Origin: Marinomonas foliarum
GTDB lineage: Bacteria; Pseudomonadota; Gammaproteobacteria; Pseudomonadales; Marinomonadaceae
Length of the DNA stretch: 60,356 bases
Direction of reading: 5' to 3'
NCBI RefSeq assembly: GCF_003337275.1
Contig: NZ_QPJQ01000029.1
Location: 1 to 60,356 of the forward strand
Both the position numbers and the translations under genes were made by a program. Positions 10,843-19,539 of this stretch are shown here, one piece after another; within the stretch, counting starts at the first letter, position 1, and each line of letters opens with the position of its first letter. The notes beneath the pieces were generated by a model that ran no database searches, had not been told where the DNA came from, and saw nothing but the letters and a program-made list of their open reading frames with translations.

Positions 10843-11703
10843 CTACTCGGCTTGCATTTCCAGCGCCATTTTATAGAGGTAATTTTTCTTCTCACCCGTT
10901 AATTTAGCCGCCATGGCTGCCGCTTGCTTAACCGGTAAATCTTCTAACAAAATCGTCAGAATACGCTTCGCTTCTAATTCGGCTTCATTACCGCTTTCTT
11001 GCGTAAAACTCAGCATAACGACAAACTCACCACGCATTTGGTTGGCATCTGCATCGAACTTGGCAAGTATTTCTGAGGCCGTTCCGGATAAAAACGTTTC
11101 AAACGTTTTCGTTACTTCCCGCGCTAAAACCAGCTGAGCATCCTCACCATAGACTTTTTGTACATCCGCAATGGAGTCATAAACTCGGTGAGTAGATTCA
11201 TAAAAAACCACGGTGCCAGTTTGCTTCTTCCAAGATTCAAACAAGTCACAACGACCTTTGGATTTAGCAGGAACAAAGCCAGCAAAAAAGAACTGATCGG
11301 TAGGCAAACCAGAAGCACACAATGCTGAAATCAACGCGCAAGCACCAGGGATCGGCACGACTTTATGACCTTGCTCTCGTAATGCATGCACCACGTGATA
11401 GCCAGGATCTGAAATAAGTGGCGTACCCGCATCAGAGACTAGGGCAACATTTTTGCCTTCCTCTAGTAAGCTGGCAACGTAGTTAGCTTTATCTTTTTCA
11501 TTGTGATCGTGAATTGAAAATAGCTTAGCTTCAATCGCAAAATGATTGAGCAAGCGGCGAGTGTGTCGAGTGTCTTCTGCGGCTATATAGTCTACATCGC
11601 GTAAAGTTTGCTCTGCTCTCTTACTGAAATCATCTAGATTGCCAATTGGAGTGGCAACTATGTACAGCGACCCTCTCGCATCATCAGAACTATGTGGTAC
11701 CAT
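10843..11703 (-). CDS. rsmI: 16S rRNA (cytidine1402-2'-O)-methyltransferase
   Basis: RsmI methylates the ribose of C1402 in the decoding centre of 16S rRNA with SAM. Motifs of this SAM-dependent (tetrapyrrole-methylase fold) family are clear: LYIVATPIGNLDDFS near the start, AEDTRHTRRLL, SIHDHNEKDK, ALVSDAGTPLISDPGYHVV, PGACALISAL, AGFVPAKSKGR, FYESTHRV and LAREVTKTFET. The start at 11703 is chosen because GAGG lies 5-7 nt before it; an ATG seven codons upstream (11724) is possible. Divergent from lpoA with 32 bp between them, the usual gammaproteobacterial arrangement. Confidence 0.95.
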   Translation of the reverse strand: MVPHSSDDARGSLYIVATPIGNLDDFSKRAEQTLRDVDYIAAEDTRHTRRLLNHFAIEAKLFSIHDHNEKDKANYVASLLEEGKNVALVSDAGTPLISDPGYHVVHALREQGHKVVPIPGACALISALCASGLPTDQFFFAGFVPAKSKGRCDLFESWKKQTGTVVFYESTHRVYDSIADVQKVYGEDAQLVLAREVTKTFETFLSGTASEILAKFDADANQMRGEFVVMLSFTQESGNEAELEAKRILTILLEDLPVKQAAAMAAKLTGEKKNYLYKMALEMQAE

Positions 11704-11735
11704 GTTGCCTCTTTTATTTGTCATTTTATAAGCTT

Positions 11736-13583
11736 ATGAGCCTAATTAATTACCGCATCATATCATTAACTCTTTGCAGTGTGCTGCTAAGCGCCTGTAA
11801 TTCCATGAATTTAAACATGGAACAACAAACTGCAGCTCAGAAAGCAAACGCAGGGCAAGAGAACAGCTTGCCAGCAAGCATATACCATCCAAGAAAAACG
11901 TCTGATGTTTCAGAGTCACTGGCTAAAAGCTTCTCCTCTGCAAGAATGTTTTACGAACAAGGTGAATACCAGCAGGCGTTAGATCTACTTGAAAACGACG
12001 TACTGACCACGACCTCATCGCTTCGCTTTGCTGGATATTTATTAGCAGCACAAGCCGCCTCTCAACTAGATAACTCAACGGCTGCCATGAATTATTTAGT
12101 CCAAGCAGATGCCTTGGCCGCTGCTCGTCACCCTGACAATCAAAACACGCTAAAAGAAACCAAAGCCAGTATCTTAGAATACTTCGGTAACTGGTTAGAT
12201 GTGGTCAATCTGCGTATGGACTTGACTTTCAACCTGCCACTGAATGAAGGCGAAGACAATCAAGCTAAATTATGGTTAGCAATTCAAAACCTGACCAAGA
12301 ATGAAGTTGACGAACTGTACCAGCAGCAAACGCCTCTTTTGAATGGATGGCTAACCATCAGTGGAATTTTACGCAATCAGTCACTTTCAATCGAACAACA
12401 GCTAAAAGTATTCGACAACTGGAAAGCAGAAAATCCAAACCACCCAGCTGCACTATCACCACCACAAGACTTTCTGATAATGGCATCTGTTGGCCAAATG
12501 GCGCCTGAAAAAATTGTGTTATTACTCCCTATGAGCGGACCATTAGAGCGTGCTTCCCAAGCCATTGTGGATGGCTTTTTTGTCAGCTATTACAATCAAA
12601 AAGAAGCAAAGCCAAAAGTTGTCATTATCAATGTAGAGGACTACTCCAATATATCTGATGCTTTGGATGCCGCGAACGAGATACAGCCAGATGTTATCAT
12701 CGGCCCTCTTCAAAAAAATAATGTGGCGCAGATTAGTCGCTTAAATTTGCCTATCCCCGTGATTGCACTCAATCAGCTAGATATTAATCGGCACCCTAAG
12801 AACTTGTTCCACTTCTCTCTCAGCCCTGAAGATGAAATTCACGAAATCATCGCCTTTGCCAAAAAAGAAAGCGCTAATAAAGCTGCTATTTTAAGCATTC
12901 AAGACACATGGGCACTAAAGCAAGGGGATGATTTTCGAGCCGCTGCAGAAAAAGAAAATGTGGACCTAATTTCAAACCAAACCTACGCTAACACGCCGAA
13001 AGGCAGACAAGAGGCAATACAGAAATTACTCTTGATCGATGAGAGTTTTGCCCGCCGAAGACTGATTGAGAGGTGGACTGGAACCAATGTAGATAGTATC
13101 GCAAGGTCTCGAGAAGATCTTGATTACGTTTACTATGTAGGCAAGTTAAATGATGCTAAGCAAATTAGGCCTTTATTAGATTTCTACTTTGCCGAAAAAA
13201 TCCCTATGTTGGCCAGCAGTACTCTTAATGATAGCGCTCCTGAAAAATCAACCAAGCCTGAAGACATTGAGCGCATACTCTTTACAGAGCTCCCTGCACT
13301 CACCCCTAAAAATACGGCATTGAGTGCATTACCGAAAAATCAAAGTTCAAACATTTTACGACGCCTACAAGCATTGGGAGCAGATTCGTACCTATTAGCC
13401 AACAAGTACAAGCTGTTCGCCTTACTCCCAAGCACCAAAGTTTCTGCAAATACTGGCATTATAACGATCGATGAAAATGGTATTTTTCATAAAAGACCTG
13501 AAATCATGACCTACCGAAAAGGAAATTTGGTATATGCAAACAGTCAGCAGTTTTTTGAACAGAAGGAAAGCCTCGAAAAATAA
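11736..13583 (+). CDS. lpoA: Penicillin-binding protein activator LpoA (outer-membrane lipoprotein)
   Basis: LpoA reaches from the outer membrane to stimulate the transpeptidase of PBP1a. The start at 11736 gives a lipoprotein signal with lipobox LLSAC (Cys 21). Next come an N-terminal helical TPR-like part (about 60-250) and a C-terminal domain of the periplasmic-binding-protein fold (about 265-610), with KIVLLLPMSGPLERASQAIVDGF and VIIGPLQKNN as in the YraM family. At 615 residues it is a little shorter than E. coli LpoA (678). Next to yraN and diaA, as expected. An upstream in-frame ATG at 11646 lies inside rsmI and would bury the lipoprotein signal. Confidence 0.9.
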   Translation: MSLINYRIISLTLCSVLLSACNSMNLNMEQQTAAQKANAGQENSLPASIYHPRKTSDVSESLAKSFSSARMFYEQGEYQQALDLLENDVLTTTSSLRFAGYLLAAQAASQLDNSTAAMNYLVQADALAAARHPDNQNTLKETKASILEYFGNWLDVVNLRMDLTFNLPLNEGEDNQAKLWLAIQNLTKNEVDELYQQQTPLLNGWLTISGILRNQSLSIEQQLKVFDNWKAENPNHPAALSPPQDFLIMASVGQMAPEKIVLLLPMSGPLERASQAIVDGFFVSYYNQKEAKPKVVIINVEDYSNISDALDAANEIQPDVIIGPLQKNNVAQISRLNLPIPVIALNQLDINRHPKNLFHFSLSPEDEIHEIIAFAKKESANKAAILSIQDTWALKQGDDFRAAAEKENVDLISNQTYANTPKGRQEAIQKLLLIDESFARRRLIERWTGTNVDSIARSREDLDYVYYVGKLNDAKQIRPLLDFYFAEKIPMLASSTLNDSAPEKSTKPEDIERILFTELPALTPKNTALSALPKNQSSNILRRLQALGADSYLLANKYKLFALLPSTKVSANTGIITIDENGIFHKRPEIMTYRKGNLVYANSQQFFEQKESLEK

Positions 13584-13917
13584 TGGCAAAAAAGCAGAGC
13601 AACTTGCTGAGGCCTTTTTAAAAAAAGAAGGACTTCGCTTTGTTGAAAGAAATTTTTTCTGCCGTATGGGTGAAATAGATTTAATATTTTTAGACAATGA
13701 CACTTATATCTTCATAGAAGTGCGCTATAGGGCAAAGCTATTACACGGTAGCGCAGCCGAGAGCTTAAGCGCTTCTAAATTACAAAAAGTCCGCAACAGC
13801 GCGGCACTATGGTTACAAAAAAACCGTAAAGAACATCACGCAAGTCGTTTTGATGCAATCTTATTTGACGCAGAAATAGACCGACAACACTTAACTTGGC
13901 TGAAAGCAGTATTTTAA
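13534..13917 (+). CDS. yraN: YraN family (UPF0102) nuclease-fold protein
   Basis: This 127-residue protein has the UPF0102 signature: GKKAEQLAEAFLKKEGLRFVERNF, then MGEIDLIFLD and FIEVRYR, the acidic and basic residues of a Holliday-junction-resolvase-like nuclease core. Its cellular role is not established. The ATG at 13534 lies 50 bp inside the end of lpoA in another frame, and no later start would keep the conserved N-terminus, so the overlap is probably real. It is followed closely by diaA. Confidence 0.88.
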   Translation: MQTVSSFLNRRKASKNNGKKAEQLAEAFLKKEGLRFVERNFFCRMGEIDLIFLDNDTYIFIEVRYRAKLLHGSAAESLSASKLQKVRNSAALWLQKNRKEHHASRFDAILFDAEIDRQHLTWLKAVF

Positions 13918-13922
13918 TAACT

Positions 13923-14516
13923 ATGGATTTTCAAGAAGCAATCTATACACAATTTGCCCAGAGTTTTGAAGCACAACAACAGGCGCTGGAAAGTTTACCC
14001 CCTTACATTGAACACGCTGCTAAAGTCATTTTTTCAAGCATTGCCTCCGGCGGTAAAGTGATTTGTGTTGGTAATGGTACGGGATCCCACCTATCGCAAT
14101 ACTTCAGCACCCTGATGCTAGATCGAATGGATAGAGAACGCCCCGGCTTACCTGCCATTTGCCTAAGCGGTGAAGGTGCTGCTTTATTAGCTATAACCCA
14201 TAACGACAGTTACCACGACGTCTTCTCAAAGCAAATTACTGCATTGGGCAATCCTGGGGACATACTGTTCGTTGTAGCCAACCGTGGCAACACATCCCCT
14301 ATCATACAAGCCATTCAAGCAGCGCATGAGCGCAAAATGGGGATAGTCGCCCTTACCAGCCCAGAAGCCAAAAACGTTTCATCACTTACGTCACAAGACG
14401 ATACAGAAATAAAAATAAATCTGCTTGGCACTGCAAGAGTACACGAGTGCCAACTGAGTGTTATCCATATATTAATAGATTTACTTGAACGACAACTTTT
14501 TGGCTATGAAGATTAA
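13923..14516 (+). CDS. diaA: DnaA initiator-associating protein DiaA (SIS domain)
   Basis: DiaA is a SIS-fold protein that promotes DnaA assembly at oriC; it is related to phosphoheptose isomerase GmhA. The SIS core is visible: GNGTGSHLSQYFS, RPGLPAICLS, FSKQITALGNPGDILFVVANRGNTSPIIQAI, and GIVALTSPE. The start ATG is at 13923; a TTG nine codons earlier is unlikely. It follows yraN by 5 nt in the lpoA-yraN-diaA order of E. coli, which favours DiaA over GmhA. Ends in a shared bidirectional terminator. Confidence 0.85.
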   Translation: MDFQEAIYTQFAQSFEAQQQALESLPPYIEHAAKVIFSSIASGGKVICVGNGTGSHLSQYFSTLMLDRMDRERPGLPAICLSGEGAALLAITHNDSYHDVFSKQITALGNPGDILFVVANRGNTSPIIQAIQAAHERKMGIVALTSPEAKNVSSLTSQDDTEIKINLLGTARVHECQLSVIHILIDLLERQLFGYED

Positions 14517-14541
14517 GAGAATCGAATAAACCTAAATTCAA

Positions 14542-14580
14542 GACAAAAAAAGAGCCGCTGTTTGCGGCTCTTTTTTTGTC
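14542..14580. terminator. Bidirectional terminator between diaA and sspB
   Basis: A perfect 17-bp inverted repeat (14542-14558 with 14564-14580) has a GC core GAGCCGC, a TGTTT loop and symmetric A and T tracts, so it can end transcription from both converging genes. Confidence 0.92.
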
Positions 14581-14605
14581 GATAATGTAACACCAATGAA
14601 ATCTT

Positions 14606-14986
14606 TTATTTCACTACTTTCAACTGAAAACCCTTTTTAGGCTCCGGTGACGTCGGCGGAGTTGGTTTATCAAGAAACTCTTCATCCGGAAACACAAAAC
14701 CGTCACCATTTTCTTTTGCATACAAAGCCAGAGCCGCCGACATAGGAACGTAAACCTGCATAGGCTTACCGCTAAACCTTGCCTCAAAAGAAACAGCGTC
14801 TTTATCCATTTTTAAGTGCCGCACAGCAGTCATACTAATGTTAAGAACAATTTGTCCATCTTTAACAAACTCTGTAGGAATAACAACGTCTTTTTGCTCA
14901 GCATCGACCAAAAGATAAGGTGTCATGTCATTATCAGCAACCCAAGAATACGCTGCATTCAATAAATAAGATCGTTTAGGTAACAT
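14606..14986 (-). CDS. sspB: ClpXP adaptor protein SspB
   Basis: SspB delivers ssrA-tagged and other substrates to ClpXP. The start at 14986 (MLPKRSYLLNAAYSWVADN) is supported by AGGAG 8 nt upstream; a longer frame to 15058 would overlap the intergenic region. The substrate-binding domain (about 1-105) contains TPYLLVDA and the FEARFSGK strand. A flexible Pro-rich linker follows, and the C-terminal ClpX-binding tail reads KKGFQLKVVK. At 126 residues it is slightly shorter than E. coli SspB. Downstream of sspA, as in E. coli. Confidence 0.95.
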   Translation of the reverse strand: MLPKRSYLLNAAYSWVADNDMTPYLLVDAEQKDVVIPTEFVKDGQIVLNISMTAVRHLKMDKDAVSFEARFSGKPMQVYVPMSAALALYAKENGDGFVFPDEEFLDKPTPPTSPEPKKGFQLKVVK

Positions 14987-15078
14987 TTTCACTCCTACTA
15001 CATATAAATCTTTGTAAAAAAAAGGAGCTATAAGAGCTCCTCTTTTGTTACTAAACAAAGCTTGAGAAGGCTCTCAGC

Positions 15079-15711
15079 TTAGTCTAAACGCATTTCCTGT
15101 TCAGCTTCAGATAAGCTTTCTTGGAAAGATTCACGAGCAAATACAAGGTCCATATATTTATACAGAGCTCTTGCTTGCTCTTTAGGAATCTCTACGCCCA
15201 ATGCCGGTAAACGCCATAAAATAGGAGCCAAACAGCAATCAACGATGGTGAACTCATCGCTCATGAAATAAGGCTTCTCTTCAAAGATTGGCGCTACATT
15301 TAATAGACCTTCACGCAATTCTTTTTGTGCCTGAGCAACCGCGTCTTTGTCTTTACTAGTCAAAATCAAATCAACTAACTTTGCCCAGTCACGCTGAATA
15401 CGATACATAAACAAGCGACTTTCAGCGCGTGCTACAGGGTAAACAGGTAGTAATGGTGGATGCGGAAAACGCTCATCCAAATATTCCATCATTACATTTG
15501 GTTCGTATAGAACCAAATCACGATCAACCAATGCTGGAAGTTCATTGTATGGATTAACATCAGCCAGTTCGTCTGGCTTGTTAAATGGGTCTACATCTAT
15601 GATGTCCACTGTGACGGCTTTTTCAGCCAATACAATACGAACTCTATGGCTGTAATGATCCTCTCCATCTGAGAAGAACGTCATTGAGGAGCGCTTTGCA
15701 ATAACACCCAT
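15079..15711 (-). CDS. sspA: Stringent starvation protein A
   Basis: SspA is a glutathione-S-transferase-fold protein that binds RNA polymerase in stationary phase and under acid or starvation stress. The thioredoxin-like N-terminal domain ([20 protein letters not shown]) and helical C-terminal domain are complete. The surface PHPPL motif ([13 protein letters not shown]), needed for transcription activation in E. coli, is intact. Length 210 residues is normal. It is the first gene of an sspAB pair, with about 90 nt between them that holds the sspB ribosome site. Confidence 0.95.
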   Translation of the reverse strand: MGVIAKRSSMTFFSDGEDHYSHRVRIVLAEKAVTVDIIDVDPFNKPDELADVNPYNELPALVDRDLVLYEPNVMMEYLDERFPHPPLLPVYPVARAESRLFMYRIQRDWAKLVDLILTSKDKDAVAQAQKELREGLLNVAPIFEEKPYFMSDEFTIVDCCLAPILWRLPALGVEIPKEQARALYKYMDLVFARESFQESLSEAEQEMRLD

Positions 15712-16039
15712 GTCTAACCCCTATATTGAAAACATCAACGCCCTCTTCGAAGAAAAGGACAAACTATAGTATGGAGACGAAGTAACAAACACATTACACA
15801 ACTTCGTCACACTAAAAATATTATTTCTACGGTTTAATAACCACGCAGCTTCAGAAAACAAGAGATTTGCAACACCAAGAAAACCTTTTGTTTTATAGAG
15901 CCGCTATTCTAACATTTTTTGAAACAATTTTTCTTAGAAAAATCATCACGCTGAACGATAGTAACACTGTATTTATTTCAAACAAAAAAAACGCTTGGCG
16001 AATACACCAAGCGTTTTGATAATAATTCCAAAGCGAAAA
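15712..16039. other. Intergenic region sspA-rpsI (328 bp)
   Basis: It holds the rpsI terminator at its right side and presumably the sspA promoter at its left; TATAGT near 15767 is a possible -10 box, but I found no convincing -35 partner. No open frame of interest is present. In many gammaproteobacteria the cytochrome bc1 genes petABC lie between rpsI and sspA; here they are absent. Confidence 0.6.
15984..16017 (-). terminator. Rho-independent terminator of rplM-rpsI
   Basis: AAAACGCTTGG and CCAAGCGTTTT form an 11-bp stem with an 8-nt loop, followed on the minus strand by a T run. It begins about 22 nt after the rpsI stop. Confidence 0.88.
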
Positions 16040-16432
16040 TTAACGCTTAGAGAACTGAGGACGACGACGTGCTTTGCGTAGACCAACTTTCTTACGTTCA
16101 ACTTCACGAGAGTCGCGTGTAACGAATCCTGCAGAACGTAGAGTACGACGTAGAGTCTCATCGTATTGCATCAATGCGCGTGTGATACCGTGACGGATCG
16201 CACCAGCTTGACCAGAGATACCACCACCTTTAACAGTGATGTAAACGTCAAATTTTTCAGTAGCATCAACAAGTTCAAGAGGCTGACGAACAACCATCTG
16301 AGCTGTTTCACGACCGAAGTACTGAGAAAGAGTACGGTTATTGATAACTAAGTTACCAGTACCCGCTTTAAGGAAAACACGAGCGGTAGACGTTTTACGA
16401 CGACCTGTACCGTAGTATTGAGTAGCTGACAT
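16040..16432 (-). CDS. rpsI: Ribosomal protein S9 (uS9)
   Basis: The 130-residue protein has every hallmark: [18 protein letters not shown] at the start, [19 protein letters not shown] in the middle, and the basic C-terminal tail ending [17 protein letters not shown], whose last residues reach the P-site tRNA. It follows rplM by 14 nt in the invariant L13-S9 operon. Confidence 0.98.
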   Translation of the reverse strand: MSATQYYGTGRRKTSTARVFLKAGTGNLVINNRTLSQYFGRETAQMVVRQPLELVDATEKFDVYITVKGGGISGQAGAIRHGITRALMQYDETLRRTLRSAGFVTRDSREVERKKVGLRKARRRPQFSKR

Positions 16433-16446
16433 AATGATCTTCCGTA

Positions 16447-16875
16447 TTAAATGTTAAGGGCTTGAGGCTGTTGAGCAGCATGTGGATGCTCAGTACCAGC
16501 GTACACTTTCATTTTCTTGTGCATTGCACGGCCCAAAGGACCTTTTGGCAACATACCTTTTACGGCGATTTCAAGAACGCGCTCTGGAGCGTGATCAATC
16601 AACTTCTCGAAATTCATAGAACGCAAGCCGCCTGGATAACCAGTATGGCGGTAGTATTGTTTAGCAGCTGCTTTGTTACCTGTAACGTGAACTTTCTCAG
16701 CATTGATAACAACGATGTAATCACCAGTGTCAACATGAGGAGTATATTCCGCTTTATGCTTACCGCGAAGACGGCGAGCAATTTCAGTAGCCAAGCGACC
16801 TAGAGTTTTGCCTTCAGCATCAACCACGAACCAGTCGCGGCGCACTTCAGCAGGTTTAGCTGTAAAAGTTTTCAT
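16447..16875 (-). CDS. rplM: Ribosomal protein L13 (uL13)
   Basis: The 142-residue product matches bacterial L13 end to end: [20 protein letters not shown], the [28 protein letters not shown] stretch, [15 protein letters not shown] motif ([14 protein letters not shown]), [10 protein letters not shown] and the [13 protein letters not shown] tail. First gene of the operon. In E. coli L13 represses its own operon by binding the mRNA leader; paired hairpins upstream here (16895-16958) could serve that role. Confidence 0.98.
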   Translation of the reverse strand: MKTFTAKPAEVRRDWFVVDAEGKTLGRLATEIARRLRGKHKAEYTPHVDTGDYIVVINAEKVHVTGNKAAAKQYYRHTGYPGGLRSMNFEKLIDHAPERVLEIAVKGMLPKGPLGRAMHKKMKVYAGTEHPHAAQQPQALNI

Positions 16876-16880
16876 GAAAA

Positions 16881-16958
16881 AACCCTATCAATATGCGTGT
16901 TCAATGACACGCTATACCTATTATTATTGGTTGGCCGAAAGCAAAGCTTCCGATCAAC
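16881..16958 (-). promoter_or_regulatory. Structured rplM mRNA leader, candidate L13 autoregulatory site
   Basis: Two hairpins lie in the short leader. One pairs GCGTGT with ACACGC (16895-16912), just upstream of the ribosome site. The other pairs a 13-nt arm at 16958-16946 with 16942-16930, with 12 of 13 pairs (two G-U) and a UUU loop. The function is inferred from the known L13 feedback in E. coli. Confidence 0.45.
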
Positions 16959-16986
16959 GTACACTTACCTTTAAAAAGGCGAGCGA

Positions 16987-17015
16987 AGTATATACCAACC
17001 TAATAAAATATGAAA
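16987..17015 (-). promoter_or_regulatory. Candidate promoter of rplM-rpsI
   Basis: A -10 box TATACT (16992-16987) is followed by a GC-rich discriminator typical of growth-rate-controlled ribosomal promoters. The -35 position (TTTCAT, 17015-17010; spacer 17) is a poor match, so the call rests on the -10 box and its location. Confidence 0.4.
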
Positions 17016-17027
17016 GTCGAAATACTC

Positions 17028-18128
17028 TTAAGGACGGTGCTCTAAAGACAAATATTCTTCAGATTGCATCTCTAACAATCGGCTCACAGTCCGGTCGTAC
17101 TCAAAGGCCAACCTTGTACCTGTATATATATCAGGGATTGCCACCTCGGCTGTAAATATCACCTTGACATGACGATCATAAAACTCATCAACCAAGTTAA
17201 TAAAGCGTCTCGCCAAATCATCACGAGAAGCGTCCATCTGAGGTAAGTTAGAAATAATCACCGTACCATAAAGACGCGCAATTTCGATGTAGTCAATTTG
17301 ACTTCTTGGGCCATCGCAAAGCGCTTTAATATCAAACCAAGCAAGACTTTCACAACTCCTCAAAAGAGGGATTGTACGTCCCTCAATTTCGACACCACCA
17401 CCCTCTACAATATGAGACGCATCAGAAATAAGACTCATAAACCTGTCATTTAGCTCCTTATCAGCCGCTTCACTTAAAGGGTAATGATACAGTTTAGCCT
17501 GCTTCAGCGTACGCAATCGATAGTCGACACCACCATCAACATTCATTACTTTGGTGTGCTGCTTAACCAGATCAATAGCTGGTAAAAAACGCGCTCGCTG
17601 CAAACCATTCTTATACAAGCCATCTGGCTCAATGTTTGAAGTAGCAACTAAGGTAGTGCCATTCTTAAACAACACATCTAGCAAGCCCGCTAATATCATC
17701 GCATCGGTAATATCAGTTACAAAAAACTCATCAAAGCACAAAACCTGCGCTTTCGAAGATATTTGCTTACCCACAATCTCTAGCGGATTTTTAACGTCAT
17801 TTAACTTACGCAATTCCTGATGAACCATCTGCATGAAGCGATGAAAATGCAGGCGCATTTTCTTCTCTGTCGGCAAACAATCAAAAAACGTATCCATTAG
17901 GTAGGTCTTTCCTCTACCTACCCCACCCCAAAAATAGAGACCTTGCTCTACAGCAGGTGTTTTTTTCTTTAAAAACCTTCCCAAAAGTCCATCTGAAGGC
18001 TTATTAGCCTGATTTGCGACTAAGCGATCAAATAAATCTTGAAGAGCCTCTACCGCTTCTTCTTGAGCTGGATCATAATGGAAGTCTTCTCTGGTCAAAT
18101 CTTGCTTGTAACGTGTAATGGGTGTCAT
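17028..18128 (-). CDS. zapE: Cell division ATPase ZapE (AFG1 family)
   Basis: ZapE is an AAA-like ATPase that associates with the Z-ring late in division. The start at 18128 (MTPITRYKQDL) is chosen; the upstream frame lies in the divergent promoter region. Walker A is FWGGVGRGKTYLMD (about 67-79) and Walker B is VLCFDEFFVTD. ATSNIEPDGLYKNGLQRARFLP and the late ARRFINLVDEFYDRHVK are family signatures. Length 366 residues matches E. coli ZapE (375). Divergent from zapG and upstream of rplM, a common order in gammaproteobacteria. Confidence 0.93.
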   Translation of the reverse strand: MTPITRYKQDLTREDFHYDPAQEEAVEALQDLFDRLVANQANKPSDGLLGRFLKKKTPAVEQGLYFWGGVGRGKTYLMDTFFDCLPTEKKMRLHFHRFMQMVHQELRKLNDVKNPLEIVGKQISSKAQVLCFDEFFVTDITDAMILAGLLDVLFKNGTTLVATSNIEPDGLYKNGLQRARFLPAIDLVKQHTKVMNVDGGVDYRLRTLKQAKLYHYPLSEAADKELNDRFMSLISDASHIVEGGGVEIEGRTIPLLRSCESLAWFDIKALCDGPRSQIDYIEIARLYGTVIISNLPQMDASRDDLARRFINLVDEFYDRHVKVIFTAEVAIPDIYTGTRLAFEYDRTVSRLLEMQSEEYLSLEHRP

Positions 18129-18258
18129 CGCCGCTCTTATTCGTTCAATTAGGTGAATTGCGTTTATTCTAACAAATTGCGCCTTAAACAACACCTATCA
18201 AGCTGTTATCGTAGAAGTGATTTAGCTATAATGGATTATCTGTTTTTTGGAGAAAGTC

Positions 18259-18714
18259 ATGAACTTGGAAGAATTCAACATTATCATATTTATTACTGGC
18301 ATCATTATTGGCTGCGTTGCCACGCTTTTTGTTAAAAGCCTCAACACAAGACAAAGTAAGCAAACAATGTCTAACTCAAGCGTTATCACCATTAAATCGC
18401 TACAACAGGAGCTAGACAGCAAACAAGTCATCATTGATAACTTCTTCACTGACAGCAATGAACACCTTATTGCTGCCGAAAAGCGCCTAGCAGAATTGAG
18501 AAACTGCCTTGCCAGCAATGCACCTCAATTAAGCAATGTTAAAATAGAAAGCCATCAAACCACCACCTCAGTGTTGACAGATGACTCCGAGATAACAGAA
18601 GCACCTAGAGATTACGCTCTCAAGAAAGATAAAGAACCTGGCATGCTCAGTGAAAGCTTTGGCCTAGATGATCGAAACAGAGATTCAGATCTAGAACCGA
18701 AACGCACTATATAA
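18259..18714 (+). CDS. zapG: ZapG/YhcB family inner-membrane protein
   Basis: The product (about 151 residues) has one N-terminal membrane helix (IIIFITGIIIGCVATLFV), then a coiled-coil (about 35-85: LQQELDSKQVIIDNFF...HLIAAEKRLAELR), then a disordered acidic tail. This is the architecture of YhcB/ZapG (DUF1043), which links cell division and envelope synthesis in E. coli. GGAG lies 6-7 nt before the ATG at 18259. Divergent from zapE. Ends at a bidirectional terminator. Confidence 0.88.
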   Translation: MNLEEFNIIIFITGIIIGCVATLFVKSLNTRQSKQTMSNSSVITIKSLQQELDSKQVIIDNFFTDSNEHLIAAEKRLAELRNCLASNAPQLSNVKIESHQTTTSVLTDDSEITEAPRDYALKKDKEPGMLSESFGLDDRNRDSDLEPKRTI

Positions 18715-18743
18715 AAAAAGGGCTTTTTTAAAAGCCCTTTTTT
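18713..18743. terminator. Bidirectional terminator between zapG and ybgI
   Basis: AAAAAAGGGCTTTT (18714-18727) and AAAAGCCCTTTTTT (18730-18743) form a 14-bp stem with a 2-nt loop and symmetric A/T tracts, serving both converging genes. Confidence 0.88.
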
Positions 18744-18760
18744 ACGCTTAACCATCAACA

Positions 18761-19522
18761 TTAAGCAGGATTATCCACATCAATAAAGGTCGCAACTAAG
18801 CCACATTCGTCCGACAAATACGCCGCTATAGATTTAGCCCCAAACCGTTCGGTAGCATGATGCCCAGCCGCAATGAAATGAATTCCCATTTCACGAGCAA
18901 TATGAATAGTCTGCTCAGACACTTCACCTGTAATGAAAACATCTGCCCCAATAGCCACAGCCTGCTCTATATAACCTTGCGCACCTCCAGTACACAAAGC
19001 CACTCGACGTATAGGCTGATCACTAACACGCTCAAACAACACACTTCGACTGACCGCTGATTCAACTCGTTGCTGAAAAGCATCAAGTGACATAGCTTCC
19101 TCTAACTCACCCACAATACCGATGGACTCCTCGATAGGAACCCCAGTCTGTAGAGCAGATCGACAAGACAAACCAATAGCATCAGCCAAGCCCGCATTAT
19201 TGCCCAGAGTTGGATGCGCATCCAACGGCAAGTGATAACCATACAAATTGATGTCATGCTTTATTAATGCGGCGATACGGCGATACTTCATACCAACAAT
19301 ACGAGGATCTTCGTTTTTCCAAAAATACCCATGATGAACAAAGATTGCATCGGCCTTTAGTTCAATAGCAGCATCAATTAACGCCTGACTTGCTGTAACA
19401 CCTGTCACAACACGGTTAATGTCTTTTTTTCCTTCCACCTGCAAACCATTGGGCGCATAATCTTTGAAACGACTTGGACTTAATGTTTCATTAAGCAATA
19501 ACTCAAATTCACTGCGTAGCAA
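18761..19522 (-). CDS. ybgI: Nif3/YbgI family dinuclear-metal hexameric protein
   Basis: This conserved cytosolic protein forms a toroidal hexamer with a two-metal site; E. coli YbgI is linked to a GTP cyclohydrolase-like fold of uncertain function. The motifs are DYAPNGLQVEGK, VTGVTASQALIDAA, FVHHGYFWKNEDPRIVGM, NLYGYHLPLDAHPTLGNNA, CTGGAQGYI, FITGEVSEQTIH and GHHATERFG. The start is TTG at 19522 with AGAGG 5 nt upstream. Only 17 bp separate it from the divergent degS start. Length is 253 residues, normal. Confidence 0.92.
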   Translation of the reverse strand: MLRSEFELLLNETLSPSRFKDYAPNGLQVEGKKDINRVVTGVTASQALIDAAIELKADAIFVHHGYFWKNEDPRIVGMKYRRIAALIKHDINLYGYHLPLDAHPTLGNNAGLADAIGLSCRSALQTGVPIEESIGIVGELEEAMSLDAFQQRVESAVSRSVLFERVSDQPIRRVALCTGGAQGYIEQAVAIGADVFITGEVSEQTIHIAREMGIHFIAAGHHATERFGAKSIAAYLSDECGLVATFIDVDNPA

Positions 19523-19539
19523 AGTAACCTCTCACATCT

